A stretch of DNA of 7,357 bases. It comes from Candidatus Bathyarchaeota archaeon (GTDB lineage: Archaea; Thermoproteota; Bathyarchaeia; TCS64). The translations under genes were made by a program, and so were the position numbers. Positions 1-6,198 of the stretch are shown one piece after another (positions within the stretch are counted from its first letter, which is position 1; every line of letters starts with the position of its first letter). A model generated the notes under the pieces. That model was not told the DNA's origin, made no database searches, and saw nothing but the letters and a program-made list of their open reading frames with translations. Location of the stretch: positions 1-7,357 of the forward strand of contig WJIV01000306.1 in assembly GCA_014730055.1 (NCBI GenBank). The letters run 5' to 3'.

Positions 1-1
1 A

Positions 2-568
2 TATGTAAGTGAAGATATGGCTTCAGATTTCATATCTCGAGGTAGGCCAAAACTGATCCCGCTCATAATATTTACTGTTGCCCTCTTTTTTGCGTCCATA
101 TTCTTATTGGCAAGTATACCCTTTGAACAAAACCTCGTAGCGAGCTCAACAATAATGCTCCTAGTAGCTACAGTACAATCAGGTGTCAGCCTACTTTTCC
201 CAACAACATTATTCGGTAGATGGAAAGGTGAGACATACAAAGAGAAACTGGAATGGGATGCGTTTGCAAGGCACTTGAAGGATTTCAGCAGGATCAAAGA
301 ATATGCTCCTCAGGACATCAACATGTGGGGAAAATGGCTGATCTACGGGACAGCTCTTGGTGAAGGAAAGAAAGTCGCAAGAGCAATGGAAGAACTGGAT
401 ATCGAGCTACCAGCAGCGAGATTCGCCCCTCTGATGCCCGTCTACTGGCACCCACTCGTAGTAGCCACTGCACCAAGTAAAGGAAGAGTATCAGGCTTCA
501 GTGGAGGAGGAGGCGGTAGTTTTGGAGGCGGAGGCGGATTCGGCGGTGGAGGAGCAGGAGTAAGATAA
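2..568 (+). CDS. DUF2207 family membrane protein, C-terminal part (5' end outside window)
   Basis: The frame is open to the left window edge (in-frame Y-V-S-E-D precedes the first ATG at 17), so this is the 3' part of a longer gene and the ATG at 17 is probably an internal methionine. Counted from that Met, two hydrophobic segments lie at about residues 13-34 and 41-62. A cytoplasmic-type region follows with the pattern typical of DUF2207 C-termini: E-W-D-A-F then L-K-D-F-S-R-I-K-E-Y (79-96), then W-G-K-W-L-I-Y-G-T-A-L-G (104-115). The last 25 residues or so are a glycine-rich tail with a few S and F, also usual for the family. DUF2207 proteins (YciQ-like) are integral membrane proteins of unknown function. 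It is the only clear + strand gene here and converges on the next gene. No strong terminator is visible, only C5-A7 followed by AT-rich sequence. Confidence 0.85.
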   Translation, partial: YVSEDMASDFISRGRPKLIPLIIFTVALFFASIFLLASIPFEQNLVASSTIMLLVATVQSGVSLLFPTTLFGRWKGETYKEKLEWDAFARHLKDFSRIKEYAPQDINMWGKWLIYGTALGEGKKVARAMEELDIELPAARFAPLMPVYWHPLVVATAPSKGRVSGFSGGGGGSFGGGGGFGGGGAGVR

Positions 569-661
569 CCCCCAAAAAAATATTCTAATTATTTAGTTAC
601 AATATGAATTTATAAATACGAATAAATCTGGTTAATAAGAGATTTGTTGGTTTCTATTGAA

Positions 662-1243
662 TTAGGAAGAAGGAATCAATTTCTTCTCGAGTTCTACGAG
701 TTTCTTAAAGTCCTCATGTAGGACTGATTCCCACTTCATCTCTGCGTGGAAAGTAGAATCATCGCTTATTCTTCGGACGGAGCAGGTATAATTTCCATCC
801 TCTATTCCTTGACAGTCCCCCTCTTCACGAGGAACCTTTCCACATTTTTGCTTACATAAGCTTAGTGTTTTATTCTGAATGGCGTAAACTAATTGACTGA
901 TCCTGTAATGCGGGGAGGTTTTTGGGGTAAGATAATCAATATCATCATTCTCTTTCATCATTCTTCTAGACGCGCTGGTGATCCTCTTACCCAGGAGTAG
1001 AAACTGATCTATATCCTCTTCTTCCAGTGACTCAAGAGTTTCATCTATATCCTTTACATAGATAGGATTTGAATCAAAATCTTCATCTATCATAACTCGG
1101 AGAACTTTTTTCTCATCATCTTCCTCAGTCTGAAGCTCTATGCAGCCTAATTCCTTATCATAACTGGGATTCTCATATCCATGTAGAGTCTTCATAATTT
1201 CAACAGTATATGATTGCCACTCTGATCCGTACTGATTTTTCAT
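662..1243 (-). CDS. hypothetical acidic protein with a cysteine cluster
   Basis: I do not recognise this 193-residue protein. It begins with ATG and appears soluble: no signal peptide or membrane segment. Residues 36-80 are very acidic, with runs such as E-E-D-D-E (40-44), D-E-D-F-D (53-57) and E-S-L-E-E-E-D (71-77). A helical stretch rich in R, K and M follows (81-98). Four cysteines in the C-terminal half, C130-x3-C134-x9-C144-x9-C154, could bind a metal or form disulfides; C34 is isolated. The C-terminus is a charged helix. It is transcribed alone and convergent with the DUF2207 gene. A TATA-like element about 29 bases before the ATG suggests a leaderless or nearly leaderless mRNA, and no good Shine-Dalgarno is present. 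The regular amino-acid make-up supports a real gene; function is unknown. Confidence 0.75.
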   Translation of the reverse strand: MKNQYGSEWQSYTVEIMKTLHGYENPSYDKELGCIELQTEEDDEKKVLRVMIDEDFDSNPIYVKDIDETLESLEEEDIDQFLLLGKRITSASRRMMKENDDIDYLTPKTSPHYRISQLVYAIQNKTLSLCKQKCGKVPREEGDCQGIEDGNYTCSVRRISDDSTFHAEMKWESVLHEDFKKLVELEKKLIPSS

Positions 1244-1268
1244 AATAATTCTTCTCTATATTTCCACA

Positions 1269-1276
1269 ATTATATA
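1269..1276 (-). promoter_or_regulatory. putative TATA box for the acidic hypothetical gene
   Basis: On the minus strand TATATAAT is centred about 29 bases before the ATG at 1243. The usual archaeal TATA-to-start distance of about 25 bases puts the transcript 5' end within a few bases of the start codon. A 10-bp perfect palindrome, AGCTATAGCT (1279-1288), abuts the upstream side of the box where a regulator could bind. This is motif matching only. Confidence 0.45.
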
Positions 1277-1288
1277 GTAGCTATAGCT

Positions 1289-1831
1289 TAAAAAGGTTGG
1301 ATTCTGCATACATAGTATAATTCTTCTAGGCTAGTTTGTAAAAATGAACTAAATAGAATCCCTATAGAGCATATTTTTCAGATAACATCCGTATTTTATA
1401 TGCTTAATATACTTGTATTTCTAAGGACTAAAAAATCGCTATGGAAAGAATTGATATCAGGATTTCTTTGAAAAGTGGGTATGCGAGCCCAGGGGTTTTC
1501 GCTATATATTTATGGTGGGTCCCTACTTTGTACCGCATTTTCAGGCTGATGTTAATCCATGAATCGTTCTCCAACTTTTTAATAAACATATATGTAAATT
1601 TAATTAGAGTATTAAAGACCCACAAGGTCTTTAATTGATTTCCTATTTTCAGACTTATTTAGGTAGGATAAATCATTAATAATAGCGAGGGGTAGAGATA
1701 GTTTCGAGTTTTATATTATCATTTTTGAATAAATTTGTATTAAGAATTGTATTTAATCAAGATGCATATAACTACCTCATAAAATAGTCTCAAAGCGTAC
1801 ATGAAAATAAATTATCGCAAATTGATAAGTA
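1289..1831. other. long AT-rich spacer with a GC-richer pocket; no secure gene
   Basis: About 540 bases lie between the acidic hypothetical gene's promoter and the end of the ATPase gene. Overlapping 65-codon open frames exist on both strands (1441-1638 plus, ATG start; 1428-1625 minus, TTG start). Neither product resembles a known family and they cannot both be coding. The stretch 1474-1545 is clearly GC-richer than its surroundings and contains GTGGGT twice and GGGTCCC. A TATA-like TTAATATA lies near 1402-1410 on the plus strand and a perfect hairpin at 1611-1635, so a short plus-strand transcript of about 200 bases is possible, either a small RNA or a small peptide. I see no tRNA, repeat array or insertion-sequence ends. 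The segment 1640-1831 is plain AT-rich sequence. Confidence 0.4.
1611..1635. repeat. perfect 10-bp inverted repeat (hairpin, 5-base loop)
   Basis: ATTAAAGACC (1611-1620) and GGTCTTTAAT (1626-1635) are exact reverse complements around the loop CACAA. On the plus strand T-rich sequence follows (1636-1655), as for a transcript end; on the minus strand it would lie at the very start of a transcript. It could be a terminator, a protein-binding palindrome or part of a small RNA. The pairing is read directly; the role is inference. Confidence 0.5.
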
Positions 1832-3310
1832 TTATGTCAATAGAGTAAGTAAAGAGGCAGGTATGGCTGTTACATTGTGGTCTCTCTGTAATAGATCTTT
1901 AGTTACTACTATTCCTGAATTTTCAGTTCCGTATTTCGTGAAATTGTAAAGTCCATTTATCTCGTCACTTGTAAAGGATGATATATATTTGACTTCAAAG
2001 GGCAGGTATTCATCACCGTCTTTTACTATGAAATCCACCTCGTTCTTGGAGTCCTTCCAGTACATAACATTCATTGAAGGTTCAAAGTTGTCGGAGGGGT
2101 TAAGATTGTAAGCAAATCGGATAAGGTGATGTCCGACTACAGACTCGACGAGCTTATGTTTTTCACTTAATAAGAAATCTTGAGCGTATCTGAAAGCAGG
2201 TGTCTGGTTTATCCAACCTCTCAATGCGTGGAAAATGAAAGGATCTAAATAATGGATTTTCTTATTTTTCTTATAGTTTGGTCCGCCTTTTTTTCTGTCG
2301 ACCACATAGAATGGATTTAAGACATAACCCGATTTTAAAACGTCAATATATCTAGCGGTGGTATTTGGGCTACCTATGTCTGTTTTTTTCTCTAGAGTCC
2401 TCCAGCTTACTTGTGAACATAGGGTCTCATTTACAGCTCTCAATATTTGAGCTAAATAAATTTCGCGGTTATCCCACCTGAGAAAGTCTCCAATTGTTAC
2501 ATCTACGTATGTTCTGTATGTACTATTGCTTATTTCACCATGGTTTACAAATTCATTTATAGCTATGGGATAGCCTCCTGTTAACAAGTAATCTTCAAAA
2601 TACTTGGAAATTTTATCCATGTATAATGAGACTTTTTTGAGTTCGGGGGAAATTTCACCTTTTGCTAGGCTTTTAATTATTTTTTTCCTTTTTTCGAACC
2701 TACGTAAATCAAATGAACGTATCAATTCTTCAAGTTGTTTATCTCTTGTCTCGACATATTCTCCGAACTTCATTGGTAACAGAATCTTGTCTAGAGTACC
2801 ATTAGATGGTTCTCCTCTTCTTCCAGGTAGTCTCTCTGAGGCTTTCCTAATATCTAAACTATGTGATCCGGTCAACAATACACAGACTTTCTTAAATTTA
2901 CCTAAATCATAAAGATGTTTTATTCCTCTTTGCCAATCTTTAACCGCTGAGATCTCGTCAAGGAAAATGTATCTAAAGTGATCAGTTATATAGTCAGTGG
3001 ATTCAAGATATGATTCTATTATTTCAACAAGACTAGAAGGGGTATTAACTAAATCACAAGTATAATAAAAGATCCGCCTCTCTGAAACACCTTTAAGGAG
3101 AAGATCACGTATCATCAGTTTAATGAGGGTGGTTTTTCCTACTTGTCTCGGTCCTCTAAGAGTATAGATTCTTTCAGAGTTCAACTCCAAGAAATGTTTT
3201 ATCCTTGGTGTCCATCTGATAGAACTTTCTTCGAATCTGAGAATATTTCTATCTCGCTCTATATTCTCGGGGTTTTCCCACCAGGGGTTCTGTGTTAATA
3301 GGGATGACAT
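1832..3310 (-). CDS. AAA_14/DUF4143-type ATPase with nuclease-like C-terminal domain
   Basis: This 492-residue predicted P-loop ATPase shows Walker A G-P-R-Q-V-G-K-T-T (53-61), Walker B Y-I-F-L-D-E-I (114-120) and the sensor-like strand V-L-L-T-G-S-H (144-150). L-P-G-R-R-G-E (161-167) and F-G-E-Y (182-185) follow, as in the AAA_14 family. Y-L-L-T-G-G-Y-P (241-248) leads into the DUF4143-type part: a winged-helix-like stretch (about 285-332), K-I-H-Y-L-D-P (351-357), and the end motif N-E-V-D-F-I-V (423-429) plus P-F-E-V-K-Y (437-442), which resembles the PD-(D/E)xK nuclease core. Length is normal and the gene looks intact. Family members are common in archaea, often in variable regions; their role is not settled. 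The ATG at 3310 follows a TATA element by about 33 bases with no Shine-Dalgarno, fitting a very short leader. AT content is high compared with the membrane operon. Confidence 0.9.
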   Translation of the reverse strand: MSSLLTQNPWWENPENIERDRNILRFEESSIRWTPRIKHFLELNSERIYTLRGPRQVGKTTLIKLMIRDLLLKGVSERRIFYYTCDLVNTPSSLVEIIESYLESTDYITDHFRYIFLDEISAVKDWQRGIKHLYDLGKFKKVCVLLTGSHSLDIRKASERLPGRRGEPSNGTLDKILLPMKFGEYVETRDKQLEELIRSFDLRRFEKRKKIIKSLAKGEISPELKKVSLYMDKISKYFEDYLLTGGYPIAINEFVNHGEISNSTYRTYVDVTIGDFLRWDNREIYLAQILRAVNETLCSQVSWRTLEKKTDIGSPNTTARYIDVLKSGYVLNPFYVVDRKKGGPNYKKNKKIHYLDPFIFHALRGWINQTPAFRYAQDFLLSEKHKLVESVVGHHLIRFAYNLNPSDNFEPSMNVMYWKDSKNEVDFIVKDGDEYLPFEVKYISSFTSDEINGLYNFTKYGTENSGIVVTKDLLQRDHNVTAIPASLLTLLT

Positions 3311-3316
3311 CTTATC

Positions 3317-3405
3317 TGATCAATCAACTGATCAGTTATTTATAAATATGTGTTCAGTCCAATGATCAATCATTTTTAGATAAATGATCAGTGAATCGAT
3401 CATTT
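3317..3405. promoter_or_regulatory. operator-like array of TGATCA palindromes flanking the ATPase promoter
   Basis: TGATCA occurs at 3317-3322, 3329-3334, 3363-3368 and 3385-3390, with a one-mismatch copy CGATCA at 3397-3402. The second copy is the core of a 12-bp perfect palindrome, AACTGATCAGTT (3326-3337). The first and third share the 10-mer TGATCAATCA. The last two sit in an inverted repeat with arms AAATGATC and GATCATTT (3382-3389, 3398-3405). Two copies lie between TATA box and start codon and the others upstream. Steps between copies are 12, 34, 22 and 12 bases, close to whole helical turns, so all could face one side of the DNA. A repressor that also blocks TBP/RNA polymerase is the simplest reading; the binder is unknown. 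Confidence 0.5.
3338..3349 (-). promoter_or_regulatory. putative TATA box of the ATPase gene
   Basis: The minus strand reads ATATTTATAAAT, centred about 33 bases before the ATG at 3310. Expected transcription start is near 3317, giving a leader of only a few bases. The match to an archaeal TATA box is good, and its position inside the TGATCA array is what makes the array look regulatory. Confidence 0.55.
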
Positions 3406-3596
3406 GTATGCATGCAATCTAATCCAACTATAATCGTTCATTAGATTTACTAAAACAACTTCAGCTACTTTTTTCTTGAATTCTTGCTTGTAAAGTATCG
3501 TGTATCATTTACCCAGAAATAAATATTCACCCATATTTTTCTATAATTTCACACAAATATAAATATTAGTTAGTTGATGTGGGTATCTAGAATATC

Positions 3597-4091
3597 TCAA
3601 TATTTTTCATTCTCTGCATCATTCCACCGTGCATTGAAAAAAGCGATCATTGACTCAATATTCTTTTTTTCCCAAGTAACTATACCGGCTTCTTTCGACC
3701 TCCCACCTGTTGATCCACTGCAAAGATTCATAGAGGCCACTACTGCAATGAGATTATCAACAAGAATTAACTTAGAGTGGACACGTTCATTAGTCATCAA
3801 AGCAACTCCACTATTATTTAAAACAGAGTGACAGTTTTCAATAGATTCTCTTGTAGGCTTTCTCGTAAGTAAACGAACATCGCAGGAATCCGCTTTTTCC
3901 TTTATTAAATCGCTAGTGTTAGAGGAATCAACAAAGGGGTTAATTACATAGACGCTTTCACTGCTCATTCTAATAATGTCTTTAGCAGTTCGATCCAGCA
4001 TATCATCATTCAAGAAAATATGTTCAGACTCTAAATTAAAGTCGATTTTATTTCTTTTGTAAATAGGGAAGCCCAGGTATCTACTCGTCAA
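3597..4091 (-). CDS. phospholipase-D-like protein with a single HKD motif
   Basis: The 164-residue protein carries one PLD-type catalytic motif: V-H-S-K-L-I-L-V-D (104-112), with H105, K107 and D112, followed by A-S-M-N (119-122) and E-A-G-I-V-T (134-139). The strand Y-V-I-N-P-F-V-D (48-55) and D-V-R-L-L-T-R (71-77) also fit the fold. Single-HKD proteins normally dimerise to form one active site; members include nucleases such as Nuc and BfiI as well as phosphodiesterases, so the substrate cannot be told. No signal peptide is visible, suggesting a cytoplasmic protein. The start is uncertain: TTG at 4091 directly follows an in-frame TAA, has no convincing Shine-Dalgarno and leaves only 5 bases to a plus-strand ATG. 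The first internal ATG is residue 31 (4001). The N-terminus may therefore have been lost by a frameshift. AT-rich like the ATPase gene 286 bases downstream. Confidence 0.75.
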   Translation of the reverse strand: MTSRYLGFPIYKRNKIDFNLESEHIFLNDDMLDRTAKDIIRMSSESVYVINPFVDSSNTSDLIKEKADSCDVRLLTRKPTRESIENCHSVLNNSGVALMTNERVHSKLILVDNLIAVVASMNLCSGSTGGRSKEAGIVTWEKKNIESMIAFFNARWNDAENEKY

Positions 4092-4096
4092 TTATT

Positions 4097-4466
4097 ATGG
4101 CCTTGAGAACTTTTCCTTTCCATGAGTTCCAATATCTCGGAGAATCACTCAAGGGATATCCTATAGATATTTTTCCTGAAATTAAACAATTTATTGAGTT
4201 TTGGAGATCACCTGTCAATGTTTTAAACATATACTATATTCATCCTCCAGAAAAAAATCGTCGAGTAGATGGTAGAATCTCTTCATTCTATGTAAACGCT
4301 GATTCTGATAAAATTATATCAAAAAATGACTCAAGATATTAATGAAACAAAGCAGGATATTGAGATTTTCCGCAAGTATTTCCCCGAGAATAAAAATAGA
4401 GCATTTCTAATATCTACTGGATCAATTTCCTCATATTTATCTCCAAAACTTGGTTTGAGGTATTAG
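4097..4466 (+). pseudogene. possible frameshifted small gene (two overlapping frames), strand uncertain
   Basis: On the plus strand an 81-codon frame from ATG 4097 ends at 4342. A second frame, from ATG 4326 to TAG 4466 (46 residues), overlaps it. Dropping one A from the A6 run at 4321-4326 joins the two into one protein of about 122 residues, ending G-L-R-Y. The joined product resembles no family I know; it has a hydrophobic strand V-N-V-L-N-I-Y-Y-I (40-48) and a charged middle. A hand count of the first part gives more G at codon position 1 than position 2 (19 versus 10), weakly favouring the plus strand. The minus strand also carries plausible fragments here (4081-4230 and about 4331-4472) broken by stops, and these could be lost N-terminal parts of the PLD gene. 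It may be a real frameshifted gene, a slippage site, or an antisense shadow of a decayed minus-strand gene. Confidence 0.35.
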
Positions 4467-4627
4467 AAGGTTTTTCCCACATTTATAAAAATATTTTCAG
4501 TAACATCATTTCCCCGACATCTAAGACATCTATCGAAAAAGTCCATTTTACATTATTTTTTGTTAAGACAATATACCCATTTTATCCCCAATAAGGCAGC
4601 ACCCTGTTCTCAGCGCAACTAAAGAGT

Positions 4628-5173
4628 TTAGTTTATGGTTGTGCTCCTTAGATTCGCCTTCCAGTATCCCCCTCTCTTCCATAAGGAGAACTCATAACCG
4701 CCAAAACCCCCTGCATTCAAACTATTCCCTGTAAAACTGGTTCCCATCTTTTGTAAGTGTACTACAGAGTATTTCGATATCAGGATTATGTTATGCTCCA
4801 CAACGTAGTAGGTGAACCAATCATCAGAGGACTTCGTCTGTGCCTCTACCTCAGACTCATCTATTATATGGATCGTTACATTACCGACCGTGTAATCCCC
4901 ACTGTTCAGCACGCCGTCCTCTAAGAGGTAGAAATCAGTTGACCAAGGCTCAAGACTAGTCAGGACAGAGTGTAGAATCTCCCGCTCCTCCTCCACGCTC
5001 ATCCGGACTGGGAAATAACCTACCACCTGGAAAACCAAAGCAAAGAAGACGAATAGGAGGGCTACTCGGTCATACTTCACAGTTATCAAACCTTCAAAGA
5101 AGATTCTATTGATACAGTTATAAGAAGAATTACCAAGGACATGCCCAAGAGGAAAGATCCGTCCATTTCTCAC
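4628..5173 (-). CDS. hypothetical protein with one N-terminal membrane anchor
   Basis: This is an unrecognised protein of 181 residues from GTG 5173. A hydrophobic segment at residues 37-54 (V-A-L-L-F-V-F-F onward) follows K-Y-D-R, so the remaining 125 residues or so are probably outside the membrane. That part looks beta-rich, with T-Y-Y-V-V-E-H-N-I-I-L-I (121-132) and a glycine/aromatic end with G-G-F-G-G-Y-E-F and W-K-R-G-G-Y-W (155-171). GTG 5173 has GGAG six bases upstream, the best ribosome-binding signal available. An in-frame GTG at 5080 would give 150 residues with the anchor right at the N-terminus, a more usual topology; both starts sit in the same 11-base context. It is the last gene of a likely operon, 48 bases after the 79-residue membrane protein. 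Confidence 0.7.
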   Translation of the reverse strand: MRNGRIFPLGHVLGNSSYNCINRIFFEGLITVKYDRVALLFVFFALVFQVVGYFPVRMSVEEEREILHSVLTSLEPWSTDFYLLEDGVLNSGDYTVGNVTIHIIDESEVEAQTKSSDDWFTYYVVEHNIILISKYSVVHLQKMGTSFTGNSLNAGGFGGYEFSLWKRGGYWKANLRSTTIN

Positions 5174-5179
5174 AGTTAT

Positions 5180-5183
5180 CTCC
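5180..5183 (-). promoter_or_regulatory. Shine-Dalgarno GGAG before GTG 5173
   Basis: The minus strand reads GGAG, then six bases, then GTG. This supports the longer start of the anchored protein. The alternative GTG at 5080 shares the bases GATAACTGTGA but lacks GGAG. Confidence 0.45.
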
Positions 5184-5221
5184 GTCTGTTGTGAAGTTCA
5201 ATTACTCTTAGCTCTATTTTT

Positions 5222-5461
5222 CTATGCGAGTGTTAAGCCCTTTTCAGTATACCTTCGATATAGGCCTATTACTAGAAAAGACAATAATGTAATTATCACT
5301 ACTTTGTGAGGGAAACGTTTCTCCGGGGTATCATACTTAAAAAGTACATAATCCCCAGCGTGTTCCCCTCCGTTTATATGAAGACTACCAGCTGGTTTGA
5401 TATCACTCGGGTCGATATCTGCCTCAAGTTCACTACCTTCACTTAGCTTCTTAGGATACAC
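5222..5461 (-). CDS. small protein with a C-terminal membrane segment
   Basis: An unrecognised 79-residue protein. Residues 1-50 are hydrophilic with a beta-like stretch, G-D-Y-V-L-F-K-Y-D (36-44). Residues 53-68 form one membrane segment (V-V-I-I-T-L-L onward), followed by R-R-Y and a short basic tail. The positive tail suggests N-outside, C-inside topology, although no signal peptide is visible. The start is GTG 5461; an in-frame TAA lies two codons upstream, so no longer form exists. GAGG touches the GTG rather than standing 5-8 bases away, so start recognition is unclear. It lies 35 bases after the methyltransferase stop and 48 before the next gene, so co-transcription is likely. It could also be the end of a once larger protein, but nothing upstream extends it. 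Confidence 0.6.
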   Translation of the reverse strand: MYPKKLSEGSELEADIDPSDIKPAGSLHINGGEHAGDYVLFKYDTPEKRFPHKVVIITLLSFLVIGLYRRYTEKGLTLA

Positions 5462-5496
5462 CTCTTAAGTCATCGACTAGGCTGCTGGTTGATCAT

Positions 5497-6171
5497 CTAC
5501 CACAAACCTGGAAAAAGCCTGTACCTAACCTTCTCAGCATATTCCCTATACTCAGACAACTCTTCCAGAAGAGTCTCATCCTCAAGATAAGTCCTCAAAA
5601 TCATAAACACAGAATACAACAAAAAAGGAAAAAACCCATACAAAGACCCCAAAATAAGCGGTATAGAGCCAACCCAAAGTATCCCTGAAAGATACCCTGG
5701 ATGCCGTACAAACGCATAAGGTCCAGAAGATACCACCTTGTGCTCTCTCTCCTCTTGAATCCTAACAGTAGGCTCAAAAAAAGGATTCACAACCATAGCC
5801 CAGTTAATTAAGACAGAAGAGACTACGAGGGAAACATATCCCAAGAATGCATAAAACTGTCCAAGGTTTGACCAGCCATAACGCCCCACATCCAATCCAG
5901 TTATTAGTGGCATAAGGAGTAAAGCTGTGAGGTTGCTTACTCGTACTAGTACTTCATCCCATTTTTTTGAGCCTTTTCTCCTTATTATCAGTCTCTGTAT
6001 TAAGAGATTTGGATTGTATTTATAGAGAACTATGTTGCTTGAGAGAAAGTATATGAAAGCTACCGCAAAGAAATACCAAGACCTTGGTATGTTAGTTCTA
6101 CCTGCAGCAGAGTAAAATATGATCATCATTATAGCTAGCATTGTTGATGAAAGTAATGTTTGTTTGATCAA
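5497..6171 (-). CDS. isoprenylcysteine carboxyl methyltransferase / PEMT-like membrane methyltransferase
   Basis: This 224-residue multispanning protein belongs to the ICMT/phospholipid methyltransferase superfamily. Hydrophobic segments are visible at about 7-24, 31-50, 80-95, 104-128 and 160-193. The SAM-binding and catalytic C-terminal signature is complete: S-S-G-P-Y-A-F-V-R-H-P-G-Y (148-160) with the RHP triplet, then L-E-D-E-T-L-L-E-E-L (196-205), Y-R-E-Y-A (208-212) and R-Y-R-L-F-P-G (216-222). Family members methylate prenylcysteine carboxyl groups or lipids; the substrate cannot be read here. TTG 6171 is the first standard start, but a strong AAGGTGA at 6199-6205 lies six bases before an in-frame ATT (6192) that would add I-I-E-K-K-K-A, so the protein may be 231 residues. 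It is first of a likely three-gene membrane operon. Base bias differs between its two halves. Confidence 0.85.
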   Translation of the reverse strand: MIKQTLLSSTMLAIMMIIFYSAAGRTNIPRSWYFFAVAFIYFLSSNIVLYKYNPNLLIQRLIIRRKGSKKWDEVLVRVSNLTALLLMPLITGLDVGRYGWSNLGQFYAFLGYVSLVVSSVLINWAMVVNPFFEPTVRIQEEREHKVVSSGPYAFVRHPGYLSGILWVGSIPLILGSLYGFFPFLLYSVFMILRTYLEDETLLEELSEYREYAEKVRYRLFPGLW

Positions 6172-6198
6172 GGCTTTTTTCTTCTCGATAATTTTAAC

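Noticed and set aside
609..618. TTTATAAATA resembling a TATA box between convergent genes
   Set aside because: No gene begins downstream on either strand; AT-rich spacers produce such matches by chance. An antisense transcript into 662-1243 is possible but unsupported.
1428..1638. Opposed 65-codon frames on both strands
   Set aside because: They overlap almost completely, neither resembles a known protein and no ribosome-binding signal distinguishes them; treated as part of the spacer instead.
3574..3831. Plus-strand open frame across the 3' part of the PLD gene
   Set aside because: Antisense to a clear HKD protein and lacking any recognisable product.
4516..4532. GACATCTA twice, separated by one base
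   Set aside because: Only two copies of an 8-mer in a spacer; no sign of an array or binding-site context.
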